Origin: Methylophilus rhizosphaerae
GTDB lineage: Bacteria > Pseudomonadota > Gammaproteobacteria > Burkholderiales > Methylophilaceae
DNA length: 64,000 nucleotides
Assembly: GCF_900100975.1 (NCBI RefSeq)
Contig: NZ_FNFX01000001.1
Location: 685,820 to 749,819 of the forward strand
Direction of reading: 5' to 3'
The position numbers and the translations under genes were made by a program. Under the pieces are notes generated by a model, which made no database searches, was not told where the DNA came from, and saw only the letters and a program-made list of their open reading frames with translations. Position 1 is the stretch's first letter. Each line of letters starts with the position of its first letter. Shown piece by piece: positions 9,286 to 19,105 of the stretch.

Positions 9286-11898
9286 TCAGTTTATTAGCTC
9301 TTCAAAACCTTCATTGAATTCTCTGGTTCTATCGGTGCTATTAAAGAATGGTAATCCCCATGCTGCATAATGCTTGTTTGAAAATAACTGATCAATCTCA
9401 AATTCACTTTTAATTGCTTTAAGGAAGTTTTCTTTCCATTCATCAGCCTTCAATAAATGTGAACCTTTAGGTTCAAGAAAGACTTGATAATACATGGTGT
9501 TTGTTTCTTCTTTTCCTACTAGGTAAAGAATAAAATCAGGTTCAAATGGTCGGCCATCATCAAAAGCATAGATTTTGAAGTGTCGTTCATTTCTGATTAG
9601 AAAAACCTCTGAATACTTTTTGGATAAATCAGTATGCTTTTTATCAATATACTGAATCAAAAGTTTTTCTTCAGATGTTCCATAACAATCATTGAATGGA
9701 TACCAATCTTTAGCAGTTAAATCTAAATGATAAGCTGTCTCTACTGCATTATTCATAGACTTACCGAATTCTTTATCTCCACTATCATCAATAGTGAAAT
9801 TCAATGTTTTATCAGTAAATACTTCTTTAATCATTCTTGGATGAAATTTCTTACTTCCTTTATATTCAATCTTATCGGATGAAATAAATGTGCTGATTGA
9901 AGTTAAAACTTGAATTGTTGCATCAAGCATTTCATCTGGTGAAAGATTATTTACTTTATCCGGCAAACCTGTAACTTCAAGTTTCAATTTACCTAAATAA
10001 TCCTCTGAATCAATAAACTGATCTATAGATTTAAGATTAGGTAGGTATTTTTTCAAATTAGAGAATTCATAGAATTCTAGTCTTTGAATAGCTTTCCTGA
10101 TGATTGATTTCCCAAAATTCTTTAGTGAATAATCAACACTCTTTTTAACAATCCCTTTATCCGTAGCTGGTGCTTCAAATGCAAATATGCTTTTGGTATA
10201 TCCCGTTTTTAAGGTGATTTTATGTAATTGGTTAATTACACTACTATCAAGCCCCACAATATCATCACGACTATATTTAACTCGTTCATTTATGAAAAAA
10301 TGACCTGCCTTATACAATGCTGTTTTTTTAAAGCTTTCTTTAAGGGTTATTTTTCTTTCAATACTTTCATTAGCTTTAATGCCAATTTCTCTTAAGGCTG
10401 TATTCAACTCTTGAATGTATTTAGGATTGTATGAACTATGGTAGTGTAACTCTTCACATATCCTTAATTCATTATCAATATCTTCATCATATTTTCTACC
10501 AAATAAAGGCTGATCACTTGTGATTTGAAAAGGACAATATCTTGCACCTCTACCAATTAATTGAGCTTCGCTCATGGTAGTTTTACCTAGTTTACCTTTA
10601 CCACTATCACGGGTTTCATAAAGTCTAACAATGTCAAAAAGGTTTAGAACATCCCAACCTTCATTCAACTTGTCTACAGCAAATACTGCCCTAAATTCAT
10701 TTGATTCTAATGAATTAACTGCAAGCTGCTTTAACTCACTATCTTCCTTACTATTAACTGAAATAAGTTTTTCTTCAGAAAAATCTTCTTTCAATTCAGT
10801 TACTAGATTTTCAAGTGAAATATTATTGGCTTCTAAATAAGAAAATATTTTCAGTATTGTTTCTTCATCAGTGCCATTTTGTATGGTCTGTAAAGTATCA
10901 GGTTTTAGATTTTTAACGGCATAAACAAAATCTTCAAGAAAGGATTGGCTTTCCTTGATAGTTTTAGATTTGAAAAGTATTACAGGTTTAATGTGGAGCT
11001 TATTTTTCTCAAATACTTTTCTTCTGTATTGGCTTAATAAAATAGCTTGAATTGCTCTATCAATAGTTGATAGGTCTGATTGCAATACTTTAACTTCTTT
11101 TGAATATCCATCTTTACGGAATTCTTTCAATGGATAATCAAATATCAGTTTTGGTTTATATTTCTTGCTTAAATTTTCATCATTAAAATCAACTGTTGCC
11201 GTGAATTCTAACAAAACATTATTAGGGTTAGCTTTGAAAATTCTTTCTACTGTGCCTTCCCAAGATAATATTTCAAATAGTTCATCTTGCTCTATTTCAA
11301 TACCTTTTTTTGTGTCAGCATTAATGTGGTGGGCTTCATCGGATAATAAGACTATCTTTTTATCTTCAAAATCATCATAGGTAATGCTGTTTTCTCTTGG
11401 TGTGTTGAGTGATAAATGAAGTCCTTGAATTGTGGTGAAAATGATATTAATTTCATCAGGGCTTGTAGATTGAAAGTTGTTGAGTTCATGAAAGTTTATT
11501 CTTTTGTCTGTAAAACTAATTGAATCAGCAAACAGATATTTAATTGAGTGCTGATTTAAAAAGTTATCTTTAGTTTTTTCTATGATGTTGTTGTTATTCA
11601 CAAAGAATAAAAAGTTTCTATACCCTTTCTCATAAAGATAGAGTATCAAACCTGCCATCATGAGGGTTTTACCACTCCCTGTAGCCATGTGAAAAAGTAG
11701 TTGATGGTTTTGTTTAGGTTTACCATCAAAATCTTCATTCCAATAGTTTAAAAATAACCTAAATGCTTTTTCCTGATAGGGTCTTATAGGGAATTTAGGA
11801 TTTAGGTTACTTAAAATTGAATCGGGTATTTTGGTAGCATCAATGAATCGCTTACCTAACTCTTCAATTAGAGTTTGAAATAATGTTCTATCAGCCAT
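9286..11898 (-). CDS. res: Type III restriction enzyme, Res (helicase-nuclease) subunit
   Basis: 870 residues. It cleaves DNA when two unmodified sites are met, using ATP. Seen: Walker A ATGSGKT at about 72-78; the DEAH-type box SDEAHH near 186; SF2 motif VI region (QLIGRGARYCPF); and a C-terminal PD-(D/E)XK nuclease motif with PD near 787 and EPK at 809-811. All key residues appear intact, and the length is a little short for Res. Its ATG overlaps the stop of mod (TAATG), implying translational coupling. Confidence 0.93.
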   Translation of the reverse strand: MADRTLFQTLIEELGKRFIDATKIPDSILSNLNPKFPIRPYQEKAFRLFLNYWNEDFDGKPKQNHQLLFHMATGSGKTLMMAGLILYLYEKGYRNFLFFVNNNNIIEKTKDNFLNQHSIKYLFADSISFTDKRINFHELNNFQSTSPDEINIIFTTIQGLHLSLNTPRENSITYDDFEDKKIVLLSDEAHHINADTKKGIEIEQDELFEILSWEGTVERIFKANPNNVLLEFTATVDFNDENLSKKYKPKLIFDYPLKEFRKDGYSKEVKVLQSDLSTIDRAIQAILLSQYRRKVFEKNKLHIKPVILFKSKTIKESQSFLEDFVYAVKNLKPDTLQTIQNGTDEETILKIFSYLEANNISLENLVTELKEDFSEEKLISVNSKEDSELKQLAVNSLESNEFRAVFAVDKLNEGWDVLNLFDIVRLYETRDSGKGKLGKTTMSEAQLIGRGARYCPFQITSDQPLFGRKYDEDIDNELRICEELHYHSSYNPKYIQELNTALREIGIKANESIERKITLKESFKKTALYKAGHFFINERVKYSRDDIVGLDSSVINQLHKITLKTGYTKSIFAFEAPATDKGIVKKSVDYSLKNFGKSIIRKAIQRLEFYEFSNLKKYLPNLKSIDQFIDSEDYLGKLKLEVTGLPDKVNNLSPDEMLDATIQVLTSISTFISSDKIEYKGSKKFHPRMIKEVFTDKTLNFTIDDSGDKEFGKSMNNAVETAYHLDLTAKDWYPFNDCYGTSEEKLLIQYIDKKHTDLSKKYSEVFLIRNERHFKIYAFDDGRPFEPDFILYLVGKEETNTMYYQVFLEPKGSHLLKADEWKENFLKAIKSEFEIDQLFSNKHYAAWGLPFFNSTDRTREFNEGFEELIN

Positions 11899-13931
11899 TA
11901 TGAGTTACCAAAAAACTTTTTATTGATTGATTTATCAGATTCAGAAACTCCAAAGGTTTCATCATCAATTTCTGATAATGGAACATAAAGCATATTTTTA
12001 TCTAAAACTTCAATTAAAAATTTCTTTTGCTCATCAATGTTGAGTTCTGAAAACTCACTGATTGAATCATTGAATTCCTTTGGATTAACTTTGTAAGATA
12101 AGAATGCTTTAGTTTGCATTTCATCCCAAATGGTTAATAAAGCTTCTGCTTTATCTGCATCCTGAATTCGATCAATGAATGATTGATTGGCTTTTGCTAA
12201 TTCGCAATAAATGAATTCACCACCACCTGACCAATTTACATCTTTAGAGATACCACTATCATCACCATTTACTACATTTTTTAAACGAACAATAGAATCA
12301 TTTTCAGCATAATCTAACTGCTCGATACCTATATAACTTCTATTTAATTTATGTGCTGTTGCTGCGGTTGTGCCACTTCCTAAATGATAGTCCATGACAA
12401 TATCATGAGGCTCTGTGCTCATTTCTATTATTCTTTGAATTAACTTTTCAGGTTTTTTACCAGACAATAATTCAACACTTCCTTCTTTAGTTAGATTTTT
12501 GGTTTCCCCTACAAAATCCCAATAAGTGCCTTGTTTTTCTTTTTTGTATAAAACACCATCTACTTCTTCAACAACATCTTTTAACCATGCCAATAATCTA
12601 AAATTTGAGCCTTTGTAGAATTGCTCATAGACCTCACCTTTATTTTTTCCTGATCTTGGAACATATTCAATTGAAAAGAAATCACCTTCAACATTCAGTT
12701 CATTTACCTTTTCCATTACTCTTGGTCTTATAGAGCTTTGGGGCATTGCTGTTTGGAAAATTCTATCCGAGAAATTGTTATATACCTGCTCTTCAGTTAG
12801 ATTTTCTTTAGTCATAACTTTTGATACAGATAGGAATTCAGGATTATTTCTTCTGTAAATATTTATCTCATTACCTTGGCCATCAAAAGCGGTGCCTACA
12901 AATTCTTTATCACCAGAATAGTAAAGCACTGAAGTATATTTCCAACTAACTTCATCTTCTCTGTATTTTTCTATCAATTCAATTAATGGTAAGTAATCGT
13001 AAACATCCTTAAATGGCTTTAATAAGAAATAGTTGTTAGCATAAACATGGATATACTCAATGTTTTTCTTTAATTTTTTATCTTCACCACCACCTGAAGC
13101 ACCTGCAACATTTTTCATATTCACTGAAATAGTGTTAATGAAATTTTCACGGCCAAATACTTCATCCAATAAGACTTTTAGATAGGCTTGCTCATTATCA
13201 TCACATTGGACAAAAATTACACCATCTTTAGTAAGATAACGTCTTGCTATATTTAATCTATTCTTCATGAATGTTAGCCATGTAGAATGATTAAAATTAT
13301 CGTTATATTTAAATGAGTCAGATTGTGTATTGTATGGTGGATCAATATAGATTAATTTAACTCTCTCACTATATATTTTTGATAATGTGTGAAGCACCAA
13401 TAAGTTATTACCTTTAACAATTAAATTTGAATTACTCAAATCAGCTTGAATGTTTTTATCTTCATGATTTCTGAAGTTCGTTAATACTTTTGGTGAAAGT
13501 AATCTATCAATTTGATCAGGGGCTAAAATCTCATTCCAAAATACTTCATTTCTTACATCTTCCTCTTTCTCTTGACCACCTTCTAAAACACAATCTTTAT
13601 AAGGCCAAGATAAAACAGTATCATCAGAATCCTTGATATATTCATCACCCGAAGTTAAACCTACTTTGTTTTTAAATGATGTGTAGCTGTCAGGTAGAAA
13701 CTCTTTATTGCTCACAAATTTTTGAAATTTGATTTTGTCAAAAACTAATACACCATCAATTTCAGCGAAAAAATGTTTTTTCAATGATTCTGAATTCAGC
13801 AATAGCTTCAATATTGTTGAATCGAGATTTAATGCCAATTCAACAACTTTGTTTTTTAGAAGCTTTCCATCAACTACTAATGCATCATTGGATGAAAGGG
13901 CTTCTACTAGGTTTTTTAAGAGGTTTTGCAT
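11898..13931 (-). CDS. mod: Type III DNA methyltransferase, Mod subunit
   Basis: 677 residues. Site-specific adenine-N6 methyltransferase that also supplies DNA recognition for Res. Motif IV DPPY is at 197-200, ahead of the AdoMet motif near LGSGTTAATAHKLNRSYIGIE; this is the beta-class order expected for type III Mod. The target recognition region between them is unrelated to anything I know. It is the first gene of the mod-res-abi operon. No simple-sequence tract suggesting phase variation was seen in the gene. Confidence 0.94.
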   Translation of the reverse strand: MQNLLKNLVEALSSNDALVVDGKLLKNKVVELALNLDSTILKLLLNSESLKKHFFAEIDGVLVFDKIKFQKFVSNKEFLPDSYTSFKNKVGLTSGDEYIKDSDDTVLSWPYKDCVLEGGQEKEEDVRNEVFWNEILAPDQIDRLLSPKVLTNFRNHEDKNIQADLSNSNLIVKGNNLLVLHTLSKIYSERVKLIYIDPPYNTQSDSFKYNDNFNHSTWLTFMKNRLNIARRYLTKDGVIFVQCDDNEQAYLKVLLDEVFGRENFINTISVNMKNVAGASGGGEDKKLKKNIEYIHVYANNYFLLKPFKDVYDYLPLIELIEKYREDEVSWKYTSVLYYSGDKEFVGTAFDGQGNEINIYRRNNPEFLSVSKVMTKENLTEEQVYNNFSDRIFQTAMPQSSIRPRVMEKVNELNVEGDFFSIEYVPRSGKNKGEVYEQFYKGSNFRLLAWLKDVVEEVDGVLYKKEKQGTYWDFVGETKNLTKEGSVELLSGKKPEKLIQRIIEMSTEPHDIVMDYHLGSGTTAATAHKLNRSYIGIEQLDYAENDSIVRLKNVVNGDDSGISKDVNWSGGGEFIYCELAKANQSFIDRIQDADKAEALLTIWDEMQTKAFLSYKVNPKEFNDSISEFSELNIDEQKKFLIEVLDKNMLYVPLSEIDDETFGVSESDKSINKKFFGNS

Positions 13932-14017
13932 GATTTTAGTCGTTAGATTTATAGTTTTATTATCAGTTAATTATAAGTTTACAACCAAGGCACTAATTCA
14001 TCTAGTGAATCTAAAAA

Positions 14018-14044
14018 TAAGAAAAGCCACTTTGTTAGTGGCTT
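14018..14044 (-). terminator. Terminator of the SOS-like cassette
   Basis: AAGCCACT (14024-14031) pairs with AGTGGCTT (14037-14044), T-rich on the minus strand. It lies after the 14,113-14,895 gene. The rest of the gap up to mod (13,932-14,017) should hold the mod promoter, but I cannot place it. Confidence 0.75.
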
Positions 14045-14112
14045 GTATGACTTAAGTAATCCCCAGTGAAAACTAGGTGGGTTTTGTGCTTTATAAGCAG
14101 GTAAAGGAATTC

Positions 14113-14895
14113 CTAAAAGCTGACATTGCTAAAACCCTGACTACCTGCGATTTTAGTATTTAACCGAATGACATATCTCATGAAAGAAGAAGTGAGTTCA
14201 AAAACAAATTCAGTCTCATCTTCATTCACTGCATCGTCATGCTTGATATAGGTATTTTGATATTTGGTGTAGTAGTCAATCAACTTCATGAACATGTTTG
14301 AGAATTGAACTGAACCGCCAGCCGATTCAACAAACAATCCTAATGATGACATTTGGTTCTCTAATGACTTGTCATTTTTGAATATTGATTTCAGTAGTAG
14401 CTCTAAACTCAATCTCAAATCATCAATTAAATTACGGGTAAAAATCCTGTGTTTGTATTTATGAATGGCAGTGGTGTATAGCTCTAATGACTTTGGATAT
14501 TCATTCAACCAATGCCTTGTTTCCTCAATGAGTGTTTCATTCAGTTTTGAAAACTCATCTTTAGGTGCAAGGTGTGCGAATTGAGATACTAGTTTAACTT
14601 TGAGTGCCTTAACCTCTTGATTCTCCCCACTCACAAATTTTCTATGCTCACATAAATCTCTTATGATTTTGAATTGTAAGGTTGATGAGAATGGTTTGAT
14701 ATTTTCAAATAAGGCTGTTCTTTTATTCACATCAAATGGATATTGAGCAAACGGAATATTGACCTGATATTCAACTGCATATGCACTCATTTGTTTAACA
14801 ATTTCATTTCCACTTAATCCTTTATCTGTATCAGCAAGTATGTCTGCTGAATAGGTTAAAAATGGAATTGGAATATGACCTAAATTGATATGCAT
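14113..14895 (-). CDS. Unknown protein with a possible HEPN-like C-terminal domain
   Basis: 260 residues, no signal peptide or membrane helix. The N-terminal 150 residues are not recognised. The C-terminal 100 are helical and contain RNLIDDLRLSLELLLK and later YQNTYIKHDDA followed by FELTSSFMRYV. This N-x4-KH spacing resembles the RNase HEPN motif, but it is only suggestive. It is last in the umuD-umuC-SRAP gene run, 19 bp after the SRAP gene, and probably shares its regulation. No function is assigned. Confidence 0.6.
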   Translation of the reverse strand: MHINLGHIPIPFLTYSADILADTDKGLSGNEIVKQMSAYAVEYQVNIPFAQYPFDVNKRTALFENIKPFSSTLQFKIIRDLCEHRKFVSGENQEVKALKVKLVSQFAHLAPKDEFSKLNETLIEETRHWLNEYPKSLELYTTAIHKYKHRIFTRNLIDDLRLSLELLLKSIFKNDKSLENQMSSLGLFVESAGGSVQFSNMFMKLIDYYTKYQNTYIKHDDAVNEDETEFVFELTSSFMRYVIRLNTKIAGSQGFSNVSF

Positions 14896-14914
14896 GAGTA
14901 TTTCCAGTGATTAA

Positions 14915-15631
14915 TTATTCTTGTTTTTCTACTTCATCTAGCAACCCAAGAGAATTATTATTAGTTTTCTTTGGTCTTGTGGGCTTTGGTGCTGGTTCAC
15001 TCATTAAATAGCCATCAGGGGCTAATGTTAGTAATTGTCTAGCCATATCATGGTCAGCATTCAACCATTTTGTGTAATCTTCATTTTGAAGTATTACTAT
15101 TGATCGTTTTTCATCCTCTATTTTATGAAAATGTTTCATTACTGGATGATTTGCAGCATTTATTGTTAGCATTGAAAAAGTGAATATCACTTCACCAGTT
15201 TCACGATCAATCACCCTTTCATAAATACAAGCTGCTGCTTCAGGCTCACCATCTGTTCTTTTGATACGATAGCGAATAGATTTATCTTTAATGCCTGTGA
15301 CTTCATAATTTGGTTCATAGAAGCTATCCATAAGAACTAAACCAAATCGCCTAGCATTCCAGGCTGATTTGTATGTATTTTTCTCGTCTACGGTTTCACT
15401 TCTGGCATTGTATTTACTGTTGCCATAATTCTTTTTGTTAATAGCCCAGCTTGGAACCAAACCAAACTTTGCTAATTCACATTTTGGCTTTCCATCTTCT
15501 AAATAAACAAATGGTGCAGGATATGAGGGGTAAGCATCATAGATCCAACTTATATCTGGCAAATCTATTCCAAATTGTTTAACAACCCATTCATTATGAG
15601 TTTTTGAAATTGGCTGAAAGTTGCTACACAT
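14915..15631 (-). CDS. SOS response-associated protein (SRAP/YedK/HMCES family)
   Basis: 238 residues. The family forms a thiazolidine crosslink with abasic sites in single-stranded DNA through Cys2. Seen: M-C-S-N-F start (Cys2 present; MCGRF is usual), KYNARSET with the conserved Asn and Glu region, DSFYEP with the active-site Glu, and HFHKIEDEKRSIVIL, matching the usual HxRMP histidine segment. It lies between umuC and the possible HEPN gene on the same strand, which fits damage-induced expression. Confidence 0.92.
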   Translation of the reverse strand: MCSNFQPISKTHNEWVVKQFGIDLPDISWIYDAYPSYPAPFVYLEDGKPKCELAKFGLVPSWAINKKNYGNSKYNARSETVDEKNTYKSAWNARRFGLVLMDSFYEPNYEVTGIKDKSIRYRIKRTDGEPEAAACIYERVIDRETGEVIFTFSMLTINAANHPVMKHFHKIEDEKRSIVILQNEDYTKWLNADHDMARQLLTLAPDGYLMSEPAPKPTRPKKTNNNSLGLLDEVEKQE

Positions 15632-15649
15632 ATATTTGATTGAATTTCA

Positions 15650-16966
15650 TTAATCACCGACTACTAATACATCTTCCCATTTAGTAGTGTAGTTGGGGCT
15701 TAAATGTTCTTGTTTCATTGTCCAAGGTGCTTTGTAGCCCATTGTTCCAACTCTAACCGTATTCTTACCCATTTTAGTGTTTATGCAATCCATGACTTCC
15801 ATTAATTCAACTGACTTATCCACTACTTGTTTATTGCCGAATAAGTCTGGTTGTTTATCATTAACAATATCCTCTAAATTAACAATGTCAGTTAAACCTA
15901 CTCCACACTTAATATACTCAAAACCTTCAATGTAGATATTTTCAAGAATTTTTAAAGCAACACTGACTAGCAAACGAGTATCGTTTGATGGTGCTTTTAA
16001 ACCAATCATTTTACTTTCAAAATATTTTGGGCCATCCCCAAAAGGGCTAGTTTGAATAAAGCATTTAACTGAGTTTGCAAACCCATTCTGTAATCTCAAT
16101 TTCTCGGCAGCACGAGACATATACATACTGACTGCTTCAACTAAGCTTTGATAGTCTTTCACTTTATACCCAAATGAACGACTACTTATGATTTCCTTTT
16201 TTGGTGGTGGTATTTCTTCCATATCAATACACATCTCACCATTTAACTCATGAATTGTTTTTTTCATTACTACTGAAAACAATTTAAGAAGTTTCTCAGG
16301 GTTAGCATTCTTTAAATCTAAAGCAGAATTAATTTTAAGCCTTGAAAGTTTAGGCTCTAACCTTCTACCAACTCCCCATATTTCACCAGTTGGTAAAGCT
16401 GCTAATCTTTCATTAACTATATTCGTTTCATAATCATTGAAATTATAGACACCGTTCATTTCTGGATTTTTTTTAGCTACATGATTTGCAAGCTTTGCCA
16501 ATGTTTTAGAAGTGCCTATTCCCACACAAACTGGAAGTCTTATATCTTTCCAAACTCTTGCTTTAATTTCTCTGGCTATTTGAGTGTGATCACCTGAAAC
16601 ACCTGTCATATCCAAAAAGCATTCATCAATTGAATACACTTCTTGGATTGGACCATATTCAGAAAGAATAGCCATTAAACGATTACTCATATCAGCATAT
16701 AAGGGGTAATTACTTGATAAAACAACAATGCCATGCTGTTTTATTAAGTCTCGCATTTTGAATAAAGGCTCACCCATTTTGATACCCAAATCTTTAGCTT
16801 CTTGGCTTCGGGCAATAGCACATCCATCGTTATTACTAACTACAACAACGGGAATTCCCCATAATTTTGGGTCAAATACTCTTTGAGCACTTACATAGAA
16901 ATTGTTGGCATCAATAATGAATATTGATCTTGGCAAGGTTTGAACTAAAGACATGCTATTAGTCAT
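15650..16966 (-). CDS. umuC: DNA polymerase V catalytic subunit UmuC-like (Y family)
   Basis: 438 residues, close to E. coli UmuC (422). Translesion polymerase. Seen: the DANNFYVSAQRVFDP start motif, the catalytic SIDECFLDMTG near residue 117, VCVGIGTSKTLAKLAN, and a C-terminal little finger region. Its start overlaps the end of umuD by 8 bases, the usual translational coupling. Catalytic Asp and Asp-Glu pairs are present. Mobile copies of umuDC are common on conjugative elements. Confidence 0.95.
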   Translation of the reverse strand: MTNSMSLVQTLPRSIFIIDANNFYVSAQRVFDPKLWGIPVVVVSNNDGCAIARSQEAKDLGIKMGEPLFKMRDLIKQHGIVVLSSNYPLYADMSNRLMAILSEYGPIQEVYSIDECFLDMTGVSGDHTQIAREIKARVWKDIRLPVCVGIGTSKTLAKLANHVAKKNPEMNGVYNFNDYETNIVNERLAALPTGEIWGVGRRLEPKLSRLKINSALDLKNANPEKLLKLFSVVMKKTIHELNGEMCIDMEEIPPPKKEIISSRSFGYKVKDYQSLVEAVSMYMSRAAEKLRLQNGFANSVKCFIQTSPFGDGPKYFESKMIGLKAPSNDTRLLVSVALKILENIYIEGFEYIKCGVGLTDIVNLEDIVNDKQPDLFGNKQVVDKSVELMEVMDCINTKMGKNTVRVGTMGYKAPWTMKQEHLSPNYTTKWEDVLVVGD

Positions 16967-17501
16967 TGAATCGATGAAATGTGCCTGTGATTACTCCCCA
17001 TAATTCAAAGCTAGTGAATTCAGTAATATGAATAGGTTTGAAACCCTCATTAGCTGGCATTAATAATGGAAAGCCATCAGATGCACGATTTAAAATCTTC
17101 ATGGTGAATTGACCATCCACCACTGCCAATACACGACTACCAATTTTTGCAATTGCTTGACGATCAACTACTGCCATTGCACCATAATTGAGTCCAGCAT
17201 TAACCATTGAGTAGCCACCTACTTTTGCATAAAAGCTAGAGTTCTCATTCTTGATAAGATATTTATCAATCTTTAATCTCTCTTCAATATGATCACTTGC
17301 CGGTGATGGGAAACCTGCTGAAACACTACTGCTATAAAGATTGAGCTCTATATCTATATCGTTATTAATGAACACACCAATGCCAGGCACTTCTTCATTG
17401 AATTGGGGCCAGCCTAAAGCATTCCAATTTCTTTCAGGGAAGAGTCGCAAGAATTCATTTTGAATTTCTAAAATAACTGAAGGTGGTAATTGATTACCCA
17501 T
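16959..17501 (-). CDS. umuD: UmuD-like S24 peptidase, with long N-terminal arm
   Basis: 180 residues against 139 in E. coli UmuD. The cleavage region reads SAGFPSPASDHIEERL, so the usual Cys-Gly is Ala62-Gly63. The catalytic Ser lies in GYSM and the Lys in FTMKIL, so RecA-stimulated self-cleavage should be possible. The extra 40 or so N-terminal residues do not show a clear helix-turn-helix. It probably forms Pol V with the adjoining UmuC after trimming. Confidence 0.9.
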   Translation of the reverse strand: MGNQLPPSVILEIQNEFLRLFPERNWNALGWPQFNEEVPGIGVFINNDIDIELNLYSSSVSAGFPSPASDHIEERLKIDKYLIKNENSSFYAKVGGYSMVNAGLNYGAMAVVDRQAIAKIGSRVLAVVDGQFTMKILNRASDGFPLLMPANEGFKPIHITEFTSFELWGVITGTFHRFND

Positions 17502-17551
17502 GATTCACTCTTAACATCAATCTGCAAAATATCGCATATATGATAAACCCA

Positions 17552-17782
17552 TTAAGCAAGTCTTTCACTTATGAACTGATCACAATGTCCTCGCTTTTCA
17601 GCTACTTGAAAAGTAAGGTCGTCTAGCTCTTCCATTTCATTTTTAGTTGGTGGCTTACCCTTACCCTCCAAACTATCCAGAAACTTCTTATCTAGGGCAT
17701 TCTGTGTAGCTTCAGCCTTAACTTTAATCTGTAGCCACTCTGAATAAAGTTTTTTCCATTCCACACTATCTTCTACGGTCAT
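17552..17782 (-). CDS. Small unknown protein upstream of umuD
   Basis: 76 residues, charged and helical, no recognised domain. RBS AGGAG lies 7 bases before ATG. It is the first gene of the run leading into umuD (50-bp gap). A palindrome in the divergent promoter region probably controls it. Confidence 0.6.
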   Translation of the reverse strand: MTVEDSVEWKKLYSEWLQIKVKAEATQNALDKKFLDSLEGKGKPPTKNEMEELDDLTFQVAEKRGHCDQFISERLA

Positions 17783-17823
17783 AAAGGCTCCTATTGGATT
17801 GGTAAATTCTTATACTCTGTATG

Positions 17824-17842
17824 ACCATAGAGAAATTATGGT
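17824..17842. promoter_or_regulatory. Palindromic operator candidate in a divergent promoter region
   Basis: ACCATA-N7-TATGGT, a perfect inverted repeat, flanked by a wider CTCTG/CAGAG pair. It lies between the divergent genes at 17,782 (minus) and 17,900 (plus). It does not match the CTGT-N8-ACAG LexA box, so another repressor is implied. Confidence 0.5.
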
Positions 17843-17899
17843 GTTCTGTAATTCAGAGGTATATTACTGAAATAAAAATGAAAATACTTAGGGGGGTGT

Positions 17900-18865
17900 A
17901 TGGGGCTATTAGATTTTCTGTTCGGAAAAAAAACGACTGAACAAACCAAAACCAGCAGTTTTAATAACAAACCTTTAGTTCAAATTGAAGATAGTTTCAT
18001 TATTATCAATTCAATGGATTACTTTGGAATGTATGAGAAGTCAAAAGATGGTAATTGGTTAATATCATGGAGAGGAAGCACACAGGGAAAACCTTACGGT
18101 GAATATCTGCTTTATGATATTAAAAATAAAGAGGTTGCTACTCATGGAAAGCTCGAAAAACCTCAAGCTGGACATGTAGCAAATAATGGCACTTTCACTA
18201 TTGAAGATTGGATGAATTCCAATAGTTTGATTGGCACATTCAATGTCTTTTCTTCAACTGGTGAATCTCTCTTCAAAGAAACTCTACAAGCCAATATATT
18301 GAATAGTGGCATATCAACTAATGGTGAATTAGCTGTTTGTCAGACTGCTAACAATCCCAATGGTGATGACGGTTCAGTAATGGTTGCTGTTAATGTGAAA
18401 ACCAATTCCAGGCTGTTTAAAATTCATCCAGAAATTGGTTGGGCTGATGGATATGATTTTGATGAAGAGAAGCAATTAATCAAAGTTGTTGTTAATAGTG
18501 TGGGTAAGTTTAGCTATGACTCAAACGGTAATTTTATTGATGCAAAAAAATACATTGAAGCACGTTTAAACTCCACTGAATACAACATAGCAATCTTGGC
18601 ATGTGATGAAATAATGAAAGAAGATAATGTGTCTGTAGAAGTCGCTCAATCAGTATTTGATTCAGCTAGTAAGGCATTAGCTAAAGGTGGGGTTAATGAT
18701 AGTAGCTATAAACCGATAGCTTACAAGTCTATGGGTTTAGCTCAGTTGGTTATGGGCAATGAAAAAGAAGCATTAAAGAACTTTGATGAAGCTATGAAAT
18801 TGAATCCGAAAATCGGATTGAAGAGAAAATCTGATTCACTCAGAAAGAAACTGAATTCAAATTGA
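17900..18865 (+). CDS. Unknown protein with C-terminal TPR-like segment
   Basis: 321 residues with a strong RBS (GGGGGG) ahead of ATG. The N terminus MGLLDFLFGKK is amphipathic. The middle reads as repeating beta strands (IISWRGSTQGKPYGEYLLYDI and similar; propeller-like). Residues about 230-315 are helical and end in a TPR-like unit (AQLVMGNEKEALKNFDEAMKLNP). It is the only plus-strand gene in the left block, divergent from the SOS-like cassette. No function is assigned. Confidence 0.7.
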   Translation: MGLLDFLFGKKTTEQTKTSSFNNKPLVQIEDSFIIINSMDYFGMYEKSKDGNWLISWRGSTQGKPYGEYLLYDIKNKEVATHGKLEKPQAGHVANNGTFTIEDWMNSNSLIGTFNVFSSTGESLFKETLQANILNSGISTNGELAVCQTANNPNGDDGSVMVAVNVKTNSRLFKIHPEIGWADGYDFDEEKQLIKVVVNSVGKFSYDSNGNFIDAKKYIEARLNSTEYNIAILACDEIMKEDNVSVEVAQSVFDSASKALAKGGVNDSSYKPIAYKSMGLAQLVMGNEKEALKNFDEAMKLNPKIGLKRKSDSLRKKLNSN

Positions 18866-19105
18866 TTATCTCTCATCCCTAAACATAATGACGGTGTATC
18901 GCTCTACATCGCTCCAAGAAGTTTCTATGTAAATGTCTTCGCCAGTGGGTAAGTTGTATTTACCCAATACATGACCTGCAACCTCGTTAATTTCGTCATT
19001 ATTAGCCTGTATATCTTCAGGGGATAGCTCACCCCATTGATTATTCACGAACTGGTCTATAAATGGCTCTATATTGAGTTTATGAGTATCACAATGCTCT
19101 TTAAG
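18866..19105 (-). pseudogene. 3' part of a plasmid-type gene split by the cargo transposon
   Basis: In frame from the transposon junction to the stop, about 80 codons. A GTG at 19,046-19,048 could allow a 60-residue remnant but has no good RBS. Joining this to 24,951-24,990, with one copy of the 7-bp duplication removed, restores a 90-residue frame starting MELGQLVITATLKEH. The whole resembles small proteins found on many plasmids, which carry LG-LV, a D/QWGEL-ED-x2-ND segment and a C-terminal I-TE-x-DR-like strand; these are often mislabelled as type I restriction subunit M. Function unknown; inactivated here. Confidence 0.8.
19099..19105. repeat. Target site duplication, left copy (CTTTAAG)
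   Basis: Exact direct repeat of 24,951-24,957, directly outside the transposon's TG end. Confidence 0.85.

Noticed and set aside
17783-17899. LexA box
   Set aside because: No CTGT-N8-ACAG or close variant; the palindrome present is ACCATA-N7-TATGGT.
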